Of a stretch of 56,146 nt of DNA, positions 1 through 7,264 are shown in pieces. The stretch covers positions 1 through 56,146 of the forward strand of contig JAQULZ010000004.1 of NCBI GenBank assembly GCA_028718375.1, read 5' to 3'. The position numbers and the translations under genes are program-made. Numbering within the stretch: position 1 is the first letter of the stretch; every line of letters begins with the position of its first letter. The notes under the pieces are model-generated. The model was not told the origin of the DNA and did no database searches. It was given only the letters and a program-made list of their open reading frames with translations. This DNA is from Victivallaceae bacterium (lineage in GTDB: Bacteria > Verrucomicrobiota > Lentisphaeria > Victivallales > Victivallaceae).

Positions 1-23
1 TTTGGAATATTACATTCTGTCAT

Positions 24-88
24 GGCGAATCCTTTAAATTATTACATTGGTAAGATACTGTAATATAACATTTTAAGTGTGATTCGCC
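24..88. repeat. Inverted repeat downstream of the DUF72 gene
   Basis: GGCGAATC at 24-31 is matched by its reverse complement GATTCGCC at 81-88. An inner pair, ATTACA (41-46) and TGTAAT (59-64), makes the segment one imperfect palindrome that is AT-rich inside. No gene is visible in 1-117. It could be a bidirectional transcript end or the edge of a small repeat element; the left window border prevents a decision. Confidence 0.4.
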
Positions 89-117
89 ACTTTCTTTTTA
101 TACTTTTCGTGAAATAT

Positions 118-1110
118 TCAGGCTAGTTCGGCAGCATTTTGAGGCGCATAGGCGTTTTGGTCATTATCAAAATAACAGAAAACACTTCTGCCTGCCGCAG
201 CCTGGCAGTCAATGAATTCCGCCCACCCGGCAAGGGCGGCGGCGGCGTATTTTCCGGAATAGGCGCTTGCATCGGGCCCATGCAGCCGAATGTAAACCCA
301 ATCGGCGGTCACGATCTTTTCCGTCCCCATTCCCGCCAGATCATAAATGCAGAACGCAATATTATGCCGCTCGAGCAGCGAAAGCACCCGATTATTTATC
401 CAGCTTGCATTCCTGAATTCAAAGGCATGGCGCCGATTACCGGGCAGAAGTTTCAGGAATTCGCTGAGCCGCTCATAATTACAATTCCAGCCGGGAGGCA
501 ACTGAAACAGAATCGGCCCGAGTTTACGGTGCAGCACCAGTACCCGCTCATAAAGCAAAGCGAGGCTGGCTTCGATATGCTTCAACTTCTTCATGTGGGT
601 AATATAACGGTTTGCCTTAACCGCAAACAGGAAGTTTTCCGGAGTTTCCCGTCGCCATTTTTCAAAGGCGCCCGGGGCCGGAAGGTGATAAAAGGTATTG
701 TTGATACCGATTTGCAATCTAAGAGCAAGTAAAAATCGGAATTATTGCGGATGCCGGAAGCGTTAAAACGAACTGTGCGCTACCGAGGTAGCGACGGTTC
801 GTTTTGGCGCAAAACGGCACCGCAAGAATCCGACCGTACACGGCAGCATGCTTTTGGGCTCGTTCACCAGCAAAAAGAATGGTGCGATAGACCTATCGCT
901 CATTATTTTTGCCGGCAACTCAGCCTCAAAATCAAAGCTGTTTTTACTAGCTATTAGAATGCAATTCGGTATGATTTCGACGGAAGTAAATTGCGCCGAG
1001 TAAAACTCCAGCAGCCGGGCAGATGCAAGGCCGGAAGGATAAAATCTCTCCTTCCAATGCCGGTACATCCAGCCGGAAGTTCCGATCCGGATTTGCGGTT
1101 GGCCAGGCAT
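118..1110 (-). pseudogene. DUF72 (YecE-like) protein, split by an inverted-repeat element
   Basis: This is a DUF72 family gene; the family has a TIM-barrel-like fold and no settled function. The N-terminal part, 1110 down to 973, encodes IRIGTSGWMYRHW...FTSVEI, and the C-terminal part, 702 down to 118, resumes with NNTFYHLP and ends near YFDNDQNAYAPQNAAEL. The family motif runs VEI-N-x-TFY, so the 270 bases between (703-972) are an insertion. Removing them joins 46 and 195 codons in frame, giving a normal-length 240-residue protein. As it stands, the reading frame runs through the insertion to a stop at 763 and adds unrelated residues. A downstream start (residues MQIG, at 717) could express the C-terminal piece alone, but without the N-terminal strand a working protein is unlikely. 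Confidence 0.85.
705..971. mobile_element. 267-bp MITE-like element (family B) inside the DUF72 gene
   Basis: The element ends are TACCGATTTGCAATCTAA at 705-722 and, inverted, TTAGAATGCAATTCGGTA at 954-971 (16 of 18 match). TGA is duplicated on both sides (702-704 and 972-974), a 3-bp target duplication; TCA is the corresponding triplet on the gene strand. Inside is a strong hairpin at 760-810, with arms GCGTTAAAACGAAC and GTTCGTTTTGGCGC around CGCTACC-GA-GGTAGCG, and a smaller one near 884-899 (GCGATAG/CTATCGC). No transposase is encoded. The same terminal sequence occurs at 56022-56039, in front of a transposase-like start, so that insertion sequence is a plausible mobiliser. Confidence 0.8.
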
Positions 1111-1149
1111 TAACCTCTCATCCTGAAGAAAATGAACGCATATTTACGG

Positions 1150-1557
1150 TTATTTAACCCCCGGCACCGGCGCGGGCGGATCGGTATCGCCGGTGATGCC
1201 CCCGTAAATATATTTGGGGGAGTCCCAACAAATTACTTTGACCAGTTTGAACGGCAGTCCCACTAACAGGCCAATGGGTTTGGCAAAGACGGTCAGGGTT
1301 ATCAGCGCTGATTTTTCGACGGTCGCAGGGGCGGCATTGGCAAACTGGAAGCCGCCCGCGACACACGCGGCCGGGATAGCGCCGATGATCAGCCCCAGAT
1401 AATTGCCGGCATAAGTCGGAATCGTTACAAAATAGCTGTCATCATCAAAATCCCGGAAAAAAACCTTATCCAGGGTATCCTTCTCCGCGGCGCCACGGCA
1501 AATAAACACGCTTGAAAAAAACACCGCACCAATGAAAATTTTCCTGCAGAAAGTCAT
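1150..1557 (-). CDS. Hypothetical secreted/membrane protein
   Basis: The protein has 135 residues. The start ATG at 1557 is preceded by AAGGA with good spacing. A signal peptide covers about residues 1-22 (charged MTFCRK, then a hydrophobic stretch). Two further hydrophobic, glycine- and alanine-rich stretches near 48-70 and 83-105 suggest membrane association. The end is proline-rich (DPPAPVPGVK). I recognise no family. It lies downstream of two other short minus-strand genes, the farther one (2065-2622) also exported, and just upstream of the broken DUF72 gene. A GCCGGC/GCCGGC hairpin at about 1583-1601 separates it from the next gene upstream and may be a weak terminator. Confidence 0.6.
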   Translation of the reverse strand: MTFCRKIFIGAVFFSSVFICRGAAEKDTLDKVFFRDFDDDSYFVTIPTYAGNYLGLIIGAIPAACVAGGFQFANAAPATVEKSALITLTVFAKPIGLLVGLPFKLVKVICWDSPKYIYGGITGDTDPPAPVPGVK

Positions 1558-1665
1558 TTCTTCGTCCTTCGGTTAAAATGACGCCGGCAAAATCCGCCGG
1601 CTATTACAAAAAAATTGGAAACCTCAGGTAAAATAAACAGTTTTTCAGAATAAGCAAGTTAGCGG

Positions 1666-1992
1666 TCACTCCTGATCCATTTTCATTCCTTCGCATTCAT
1701 CCTGCCAGCCGGGAAAATTCCAGCGGTAGGGAAAGTCGCGGCACTGCCGGGGTTTTACCGGATGAATGGCGCAGCCCGGCGGGTCGGCAATAAAAAATAT
1801 ACAACTGCCGTCAGTTTTTTCAATTAAGCTCAAATTCCGGCGGTCGGCAGTAATAACCGTATAATTGCCGGTAAAAAAATGCAGCTCCATTCCCAAAAAA
1901 TCAGCGATCTCATCGGCTTCCTCGTCGAGTAAACGAACATAACCTGACCATTTACAGCAATTCCCGCAGCGTTTACAGCTAAAATTTTTCAT
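1666..1992 (-). CDS. YkgJ-family cysteine cluster protein (CxxCxxCC)
   Basis: A small protein of 108 residues from the preferred ATG at 1992. It carries the family's cysteine signature near the N-terminus (CKRCGNCCKW) and later cysteines in GSCIFF, PPGCAIHPVKPRQCRDFPY and DEC. These proteins are thought to bind zinc or an Fe-S cluster; their role is unsettled. A longer reading from TTG at 2031 is possible, but its first codons overlap a rho-independent terminator (2010-2040) and have no ribosome site, so the shorter start is chosen. The final cysteine pattern C-x5-R-x-C-R-x-F-P-Y is typical of the family. Confidence 0.8.
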   Translation of the reverse strand: MKNFSCKRCGNCCKWSGYVRLLDEEADEIADFLGMELHFFTGNYTVITADRRNLSLIEKTDGSCIFFIADPPGCAIHPVKPRQCRDFPYRWNFPGWQDECEGMKMDQE

Positions 1993-2009
1993 AAGTGTTT
2001 TCGCGCAAA

Positions 2010-2040
2010 TAAAAAAGGGTACCGCAATCAAGCTGTACCC
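2010..2040 (-). terminator. Rho-independent terminator
   Basis: On the minus strand GGGTAC (2035-2040) pairs with GTACCC (2017-2022) around a 12-base loop and is followed by a T-run (2011-2016). It lies 25 bases after the stop of the gene at 2065-2622 and ends that transcript. Confidence 0.7.
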
Positions 2041-2064
2041 CGAAAATATTTGAACATCAGCGGG

Positions 2065-2622
2065 CTAGAGATCTTCGCCCGTAATATCGTCGTCCTTCAG
2101 GTCGATAAAGAAAATCCCGGTGATAAAGTCGGCAATTTCGATGGGATGGATGGCAAGAGTGCCGGCAATTCCCAGCGCCAGACTTCCGCCCAGCTCCCAG
2201 TAATCGCGGGCGCCATGATAAAATTCATAAAGGCGTTCGCCGGGAAGGGGAAAACCGTCTTCATCAATGACGAACGGTTCCACCAGGCGGCTTTCCCCGT
2301 CGCGGGTAAGACATACTTTATTGAACATGGCAAACGACAAATCATAACCGGCCTCGCGGCAAACTCCGTACTGGCGGTTACAGCCCTTTACCGCCATCAC
2401 TTCGGCGCCGGCGCCGACGCCGAATGCAAGCGCCCGGGTAGCATGTACTTCCGCCCGGATCACCGGGCCGACCCCGACGCTCACGGTAACAATATCCAAA
2501 GCATCCATAAAGCGGTTGGGAATATAAAGGGCTATTTTGCTCCAAACATCATCCGCCTCAACCCTGAACCCGGCGGTGCCAAGTATCATCGCGCAAATAC
2601 AAATAAAAGTGAACTTTTTCAT
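2065..2622 (-). CDS. Hypothetical secreted protein
   Basis: The protein has 185 residues with a clear signal peptide (MKKFTFICICAMILGTAGF, residues 1-19). The mature part has a motif IPNRFMDALDIVTVSVGVGP followed by glycine/alanine-rich segments alternating with charged ones (AFGVGAGAEVMAV, LGGSLALGIAGTLAI), compatible with a small beta-rich envelope protein. It ends in a very acidic tail (DLKDDDITGEDL). From memory, similar sequences with the IPNR-x-LD motif occur in several PVC and delta-type genomes as uncharacterised exported proteins, but I cannot name a family. It is followed by its own terminator. Confidence 0.6.
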   Translation of the reverse strand: MKKFTFICICAMILGTAGFRVEADDVWSKIALYIPNRFMDALDIVTVSVGVGPVIRAEVHATRALAFGVGAGAEVMAVKGCNRQYGVCREAGYDLSFAMFNKVCLTRDGESRLVEPFVIDEDGFPLPGERLYEFYHGARDYWELGGSLALGIAGTLAIHPIEIADFITGIFFIDLKDDDITGEDL

Positions 2623-2747
2623 ACCTGTGAATTCCTCAGTTATTGATTCCTTTCCGTGACCTTAGCCGCTTTGAATAAAAATCCATACGATAAAGTAATC
2701 ATCTATATGTCATTATGCAAACCGCAAAGTCATATTTTTATAAATAA

Positions 2748-2905
2748 TACTAATGAGCGATCAGTCATAGATAATGGCGATGGCGGATTTTGAGATGGAT
2801 TTTGGTTATAAACCGCAGAGCGATACAGAGTATCGCGCGAGGATTTATGGCAAAAATCGGCTCAAAAGAACCATCGAAATGTCTATGAATGAGAGCGAAT
2901 TGGTA
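2748..2905 (+). mobile_element. 158-bp MITE-like element (family A), copy 1
   Basis: The element runs from TACTAATGAGCGATC to GAGCGAATTGGTA. Its ends are imperfect inverted repeats of about 24 bases (TACTAAT...TCATAGA against TACCAAT...TCATAGA). TAA flanks it on both sides (2745-2747, 2906-2908). It differs from copies 2 and 3 at three positions. An open frame begins at ATG 2774 and reads to the element edge, where the TAA target duplication is its stop. Confidence 0.8.
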
Positions 2906-2936
2906 TAAGCCCTGAACAGCCGGTTTGGCAAACGGG

Positions 2937-3320
2937 TTAAGGCTTCGTCCAGAGCTGAAACATCAACATAATTCCGCTGAGGTAAGCCGGGGCCGCGAAA
3001 ATCACCGCCAGCACCCGCGCCAGTTCCATCTCGTTTTTCGAATATTTCAGGCCGGGAGGACAGATCAGTTCGTCTTTTCCCCATACGGTCAGATAGATAT
3101 CGGTCATGACCAGCGGAATAATCAACAGACTGAACCAGCTATTCACCGCTTCCGGCCAGCCGGGCGTAAAATAGATCAGAGTTACGGCCACCAGATAAGC
3201 AGCTGTGAAAATTTCGTAAAGCAACAACGGAATTTTAGATTTAGTGCGAATCCACAATACACTGTTAACCAGAACACTGATAAAAAAAATCAGCACATAG
3301 GCGTAGATGAAATAGCGCAC
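2937..3320 (-). CDS. Hypothetical integral membrane protein
   Basis: The protein has 127 residues, starting at GTG 3320 behind GGGGAAG. Four hydrophobic segments can be seen: residues about 4-23, 31-52, 62-82 and 103-123, joined by short charged loops. The C-terminus ends FQLWTKP. No conserved motif is recognised. The gene lies 37 bases downstream of the kinase gene at 3358 on the same strand and is probably co-transcribed with it. A family A repeat follows its stop by about 30 bases. Confidence 0.65.
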   Translation of the reverse strand: MRYFIYAYVLIFFISVLVNSVLWIRTKSKIPLLLYEIFTAAYLVAVTLIYFTPGWPEAVNSWFSLLIIPLVMTDIYLTVWGKDELICPPGLKYSKNEMELARVLAVIFAAPAYLSGIMLMFQLWTKP

Positions 3321-3357
3321 GGCCGCTTCCCCCTTAAATAAGTCTCCCGTCGATTCA

Positions 3358-4521
3358 TTACTTGACTTCCGCTTCTCCGCTTACCAGACCCGAAGCGCGC
3401 AATTCATCTTCCGACATCAGACGGGTTTTCGTCAGGTTTTCCGCGGCCAGTTCTTCCTCAGACATACTTTGGGTTTTATTCAATCCCGGCGTTGTTTCCG
3501 AAATACCCCACAGCATCCGTTTGGTCGCAGCAGGATCACTGCCGGCAGCTGCCGTTCCGGCATTGCGTCTGTAGTTTTCCAATTCTCCCGGTTTGTCCGC
3601 GAACAGCGCCGGCATTTCACGCCGCATGTATTTTGCCAGGGTGAAGCTGGTAGGAGCATAACCGCTTCGGACAATATACTGTTCAAGTTTTCTCGCCACC
3701 TTCACCGTACTGGAGTAGCGTTTATCCGGGTCGGTAGCCAGCATCCGCCGCAACACCCCGAACAGCCCCCGGTCCAAATCATCCGGCAACAGTGACCAGT
3801 CAATGTAATTGTTCTGCGCCTGTGACAGGATTTCGTGCGGCGCGACATTCAGATGCCGGCAGGTTTTGCCGCCGCTTAACATATAAAACAAAACTACCCC
3901 GAGCGAATAAATGTCCGAGCGAAAGTCCAGCTTTTTTTTGTTGACCTGTTCCGGCGACATAAAAGGCAGCTTCCCGGAAACGGCGGCCTGTTCCTTGCCC
4001 GTCCCGGCCCGCGCTACCCCGAAATCGGTTAATTTGACCACGCCTTCCGTAGTCAACAGGATATTGTGCGAACAGACGTCGCAATGGACGATATTCAAAG
4101 GTTTTCCGTCCTGGCCGTAACGGGTATGGGCATATACCAGAGCCCGCGCTACGCTCAGCGCAATGAATACCGCCAGCTTGACCGGCAGTTTGGTTCTGGA
4201 CATGCTGTGGAATTCCATGAATTCATACAAGGTGATTCCATCCACATATTCCAGGACAAAATAGTATTCATCCTGATACTTATCCAGCTGATAGATCTGG
4301 ACGATATTTTCGTGAATCAGGTTGGCGACCAGTTTAGCTTCGTCAATAAAACGGTTGGTGAACCGCTTATCCTTGGAATAGCAGTCCAGAAGCATTTTTA
4401 TCGCTACGATCTTTTCAAAACCGTTTACACCCCTCTCGACCGCTTTGAAAACCGTTCCCATGCCGCCTTCGGCGATAGTATCCAGGATTTCATATTCGAC
4501 ATGTCCGATTATCTTTTTCAT
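3358..4521 (-). CDS. Serine/threonine protein kinase (Pkn type), non-RD
   Basis: A Hanks-type kinase of 387 residues with its domain at about 10-290. It has the glycine loop IAEGGMGTVF (16-25), the ATP lysine in VAIK (K42), catalytic Asp148 and Asn153, DFG at 166-168 and MSPEQ at 188-192. The catalytic loop reads HCDVCSHN instead of HRDxKPxN: the arginine before the aspartate is Cys147 and the usual catalytic-loop lysine is Cys150. Non-RD kinases generally do not rely on activation-loop phosphorylation. The C-terminal 95 residues hold repeats of the form KTQSMSEEEL and KTRLMSEDEL, with no transmembrane segment or PASTA domain, so it is probably cytosolic. Substrates are unknown. The ATG at 4521 follows a weak GGTAGGA site. 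Confidence 0.9.
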   Translation of the reverse strand: MKKIIGHVEYEILDTIAEGGMGTVFKAVERGVNGFEKIVAIKMLLDCYSKDKRFTNRFIDEAKLVANLIHENIVQIYQLDKYQDEYYFVLEYVDGITLYEFMEFHSMSRTKLPVKLAVFIALSVARALVYAHTRYGQDGKPLNIVHCDVCSHNILLTTEGVVKLTDFGVARAGTGKEQAAVSGKLPFMSPEQVNKKKLDFRSDIYSLGVVLFYMLSGGKTCRHLNVAPHEILSQAQNNYIDWSLLPDDLDRGLFGVLRRMLATDPDKRYSSTVKVARKLEQYIVRSGYAPTSFTLAKYMRREMPALFADKPGELENYRRNAGTAAAGSDPAATKRMLWGISETTPGLNKTQSMSEEELAAENLTKTRLMSEDELRASGLVSGEAEVK

Positions 4522-4837
4522 TCCTACCCTTCGTTCCGCGGCTGGACAACAAACGGCAGCGCGTGGAAGCTGCCGTTTTCAATCCGGTCAGGAAAAACCA
4601 GTTAAGTAAGCTCTAACTCACCTCTTCCTTGTATTACCCGGTCAACAACTGGACCGAATGGTCTCACAGGTCTTCTTTATATAATATAATCCCGTAATCA
4701 CCAAATAGTAACATATAATCCGTTTTTTTTGAATTTTGAGGCGGAGAAAAAGCGCGGCAGAACTGAAAATATTTATGGCAATGGTAAAATTTCAGCGATA
4801 GTTCATTTACCTCAGAAGTTTCTGATGCGCCTTCGCT
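4522..4837. other. Intergenic region between mraY and the kinase gene
   Basis: About 315 bases without a gene. On the minus strand it must hold the kinase leader. A hairpin AACGGCAG/CTGCCGTT (4552-4579) sits about 30 bases before the kinase start. An AT-rich stretch around 4670-4700 (TTATATAATATAAT) is a candidate promoter, but I cannot place a convincing -35 box. Nothing else is recognised. Confidence 0.4.
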
Positions 4838-5935
4838 TCAGCGCAACTTAAGGGTTCCCAGCGCCATCAAGGCGAAAATACTCGCCAGAATCCAGAACCG
4901 GACGACGATTTGGGTTTCCGTCCAGCCTTTCTGTTCAAAATGATGATGAATCGGGGTGCACATGAATACCCGCCGGCCGGTGAGCCTGAAACTGGCAACC
5001 TGGACAATCACCGATACCGCTTCCAGCACGAACACTCCCCCCACCACGGCCAGCAGTAATTCCTGCCGCACCAGGACGGCGATCAGAGCGATGGCGCCGC
5101 CCAGGGCCAGACTGCCGGTATCGCCCATGAACATGGCGGCCGGGTAACAGTTATACCACAGAAATCCCAGGCACGCTCCGGATATGGCCGAAGCGAAGAC
5201 TACCGCTTCACTGATACTGGGGATGAACGGCACATGCAGGTATTCCGCGAATTTTATATGTCCGGAGAAATACGCGAAAACCGCGAAGACAAAAGCGCAG
5301 AGGATGGAGCAGCCGGTCGCCAGTCCGTCTTTACCGTCCGTCAGATTGACGGCGTTGGAGGCGCCGACGACCACGATCGTACTGAACAGCAGCGTCCAGG
5401 GCGAAGAAAATAACGGGACTTTAATGAACGGGACGAAAAATTCCTGCAATATTCCGTTGGTTTCCGGAATTAAATTGAACCATAAAACCGCGCCGCCGGC
5501 GATGAAGAATTGAAAAAACAGTTTCACCCGGCCTGAAATGCCGTCCCGTTTGCCGTAAGCGGCTTTGGCGAAGTCATCGGCAAAACCGAGCGCGGCGAAC
5601 AGCAGCGTCGCACTGAGCAGGATCAGCGGAATTTTAGTATCGAGCCGGTTCCACAACAGTACCGCAACAGTTATCGAAGCGACCATCAGCAGACCGCCCA
5701 TGCTCGGAGTTTTATCCTTGGCCCGGTCGATATATTTCTCATCCATCAGTCCCTGAAAACGGCAGGGTGCGGTCGCGTTGAAGGCTTTCAGCAGACGGAT
5801 CGTCAGCGGACTTAAAAACATGGTCAGCAACATAGCCGTGAATGCGGCGCCGCCGGCGCGGAAAGTGACGTATTCGAAAAGGCGCAGCACCTTGCAGTAA
5901 GCGGTAAACTCAGACAGCCAGTAAAGCATTTGCAA
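4838..5935 (-). CDS. mraY: Phospho-N-acetylmuramoyl-pentapeptide-transferase
   Basis: MraY moves phospho-MurNAc-pentapeptide from UDP to undecaprenyl phosphate, making lipid I at the inner face of the cytoplasmic membrane. The 365 residues fit the family. Visible motifs are DKTPSMGG (about 75-82), the catalytic DDFAK (about 122), NAVNLTDGKDGLA with the metal-binding aspartates (about 194-206), MFMGDTGSLALGG, and the final CTPIHHHFE loop. About ten membrane helices are seen. The gene stands alone rather than in a mur-fts cluster: the genes around it are a kinase and a hypothetical gene. A signal-like ATG at 5935 begins MQMLYWLSEF, typical of the family N-terminus. Confidence 0.97.
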   Translation of the reverse strand: MQMLYWLSEFTAYCKVLRLFEYVTFRAGGAAFTAMLLTMFLSPLTIRLLKAFNATAPCRFQGLMDEKYIDRAKDKTPSMGGLLMVASITVAVLLWNRLDTKIPLILLSATLLFAALGFADDFAKAAYGKRDGISGRVKLFFQFFIAGGAVLWFNLIPETNGILQEFFVPFIKVPLFSSPWTLLFSTIVVVGASNAVNLTDGKDGLATGCSILCAFVFAVFAYFSGHIKFAEYLHVPFIPSISEAVVFASAISGACLGFLWYNCYPAAMFMGDTGSLALGGAIALIAVLVRQELLLAVVGGVFVLEAVSVIVQVASFRLTGRRVFMCTPIHHHFEQKGWTETQIVVRFWILASIFALMALGTLKLR

Positions 5936-6095
5936 TTCCCGTTCGGTTAAAATTCAAGGTTAAAACCCACGGGGAAATAATAGCCGGTTTTCGCCAACTA
6001 TTCAATCGCTTTTCGGCTGATTTTTACAGAAAAAACCGGGCGGTTGACAATCATCCGGATATTGAAGCCCTGAAATTTTAAAGGAGTCCTTTACC

Positions 6096-6755
6096 ATGTT
6101 CCCTGATTTCGGCGAAAGAACCGTTGAAATAAAACACCGGGGGAAGATTTTTGTCGTTCCCAAATTATCGATTTTACAATACGGCGAAGTGCTGAAGATA
6201 ATCACTGAAGCGGAAACGCAGTTGCAGAACGGTCCCGGCGCTGCGGCGCTGCGGAATATTGTCGCGGCGGCCGGCCGTAAGTTGTGGACTGTGCTGCGGC
6301 CGGTTCTGCCCGAGAAAATTTTCCGGGACCGCGGCCGGTTCGAATATGACGAACTGGTCGAACTGGGTATCCATCTCGCTTTCGGCACTTATCTCGATGA
6401 TAAAATAAAAGGGCCGACGCAAAAATATTACGAACCGTCCCGGCTGCCGGATTACCAGTTCAAAGCCGTCCGCATCCTGAACCGGCTCGGAGCTTATAGC
6501 CTTGAAACCCTGCTGAACGAACCGGCTTCCATCTTTTTTGCCTTATCCGACTACGTGGAGCGGGCTGACGCCGACCAGGCCGTTGAACTGGTTACGGCGG
6601 GGGTCAAAGCTGCTTTCGGCAATCCCGACCGGCTGGCGGAAAGGCGCGGCAGCCTGACCATTCCCAACCCGAACTACTCCCCGGCGGACATGACCATTGA
6701 ACGCCGCAAGGAAATGGAAGAATTCCTGAAAAGTCACGGCGGCGGCAAAACCTGA
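6096..6755 (+). CDS. Hypothetical protein
   Basis: A soluble protein of 219 residues. The start ATG at 6096 has a strong AAAGGAG site. The N-terminal 40 residues (IKHRGKIFVVPKLSILQYGE) look beta-rich; the rest is mainly helical and charged, with no signal peptide or membrane segment. It ends EMEEFLKSHGGGKT. The N-terminal part faintly recalls phage tail-assembly chaperones, but no phage genes surround it and I do not assign that function. It is a single-gene unit between mraY (opposite strand) and the ptsH promoter. Confidence 0.6.
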   Translation: MFPDFGERTVEIKHRGKIFVVPKLSILQYGEVLKIITEAETQLQNGPGAAALRNIVAAAGRKLWTVLRPVLPEKIFRDRGRFEYDELVELGIHLAFGTYLDDKIKGPTQKYYEPSRLPDYQFKAVRILNRLGAYSLETLLNEPASIFFALSDYVERADADQAVELVTAGVKAAFGNPDRLAERRGSLTIPNPNYSPADMTIERRKEMEEFLKSHGGGKT

Positions 6756-6860
6756 ATCCGCACCGTTTTGTTCCGGATTTGGATTTAACCGGAACGGCAG
6801 AAAGAAATATCTACAAAATATTTTTATATTAAATAAACTGAGAATATCCCCCATAAGTTC

Positions 6861-6889
6861 TTGAAATTTTCCGCATGCAAGAGTATTCT
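6861..6889 (+). promoter_or_regulatory. Sigma-70 type promoter for ptsH
   Basis: TTGAAA (6861-6866) and TATTCT (6884-6889) are separated by 17 bases and lie about 70 bases before the ptsH start. Just downstream GGGTC (6900-6904) can pair with GACCC near 6917-6921, forming a small hairpin in the leader. Confidence 0.55.
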
Positions 6890-6956
6890 ACCAGATGTCG
6901 GGTCGTAATATATGATGACCCCCTGGATCTGAGTATTTATTAGCTATGGAACCTAC

Positions 6957-7259
6957 ATGAGAAGATGCAAGAAAACGGCGGCTATACAGACAGAGATACA
7001 ACGGGAAATAAAAATAAAAAATGCTCTCGGCCTTCATGCCCGCCCGGCGTCATTATTCGTTAAACTGGCATCTTCCTTTAAATCTGAGATAATTGTCGAA
7101 AAAGACGGCGAAGAAGTCAACGGCAAAAGCCTGATGGGACTGCTGATGCTGGCGGCGGCTTCAGGAAGCGTCATTAAGATTTCCGCCAAAGGCGAAGATT
7201 GCGCCGTGGCTCTGGAGGCAATCATGGAGTTGATCGAGAAGAAATTTGAAGAGGAATAG
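6957..7259 (+). CDS. ptsH: Phosphocarrier protein HPr
   Basis: HPr carries phosphate from Enzyme I to sugar-specific EIIA domains in the cytosol. The protein has 100 residues, a little longer than the usual 85-90 because of an N-terminal extension of about 15 residues. The active histidine is His27 in LGLHARPAS. The regulatory serine position is present as Ser58 in VNGKSLMGLLML, the type phosphorylated by HPr kinase in other bacteria. ptsI starts only 5 bases after its stop, so the two are one transcript. No EII permease is in the window, so the pair may serve distant permeases or act mainly in regulation. The ribosome site before ATG 6957 is weak. Confidence 0.95.
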   Translation: MRRCKKTAAIQTEIQREIKIKNALGLHARPASLFVKLASSFKSEIIVEKDGEEVNGKSLMGLLMLAAASGSVIKISAKGEDCAVALEAIMELIEKKFEEE

Positions 7260-7264
7260 TCCGG

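Noticed and set aside
139..732. Long open frame on the plus strand opposite the DUF72 gene
   Set aside because: It is a shadow of the minus-strand gene, has no ribosome site and no recognisable motif.
6096..6755. Phage tail-assembly chaperone
   Set aside because: A faint N-terminal resemblance only; no structural phage genes, integrase or att sites nearby.
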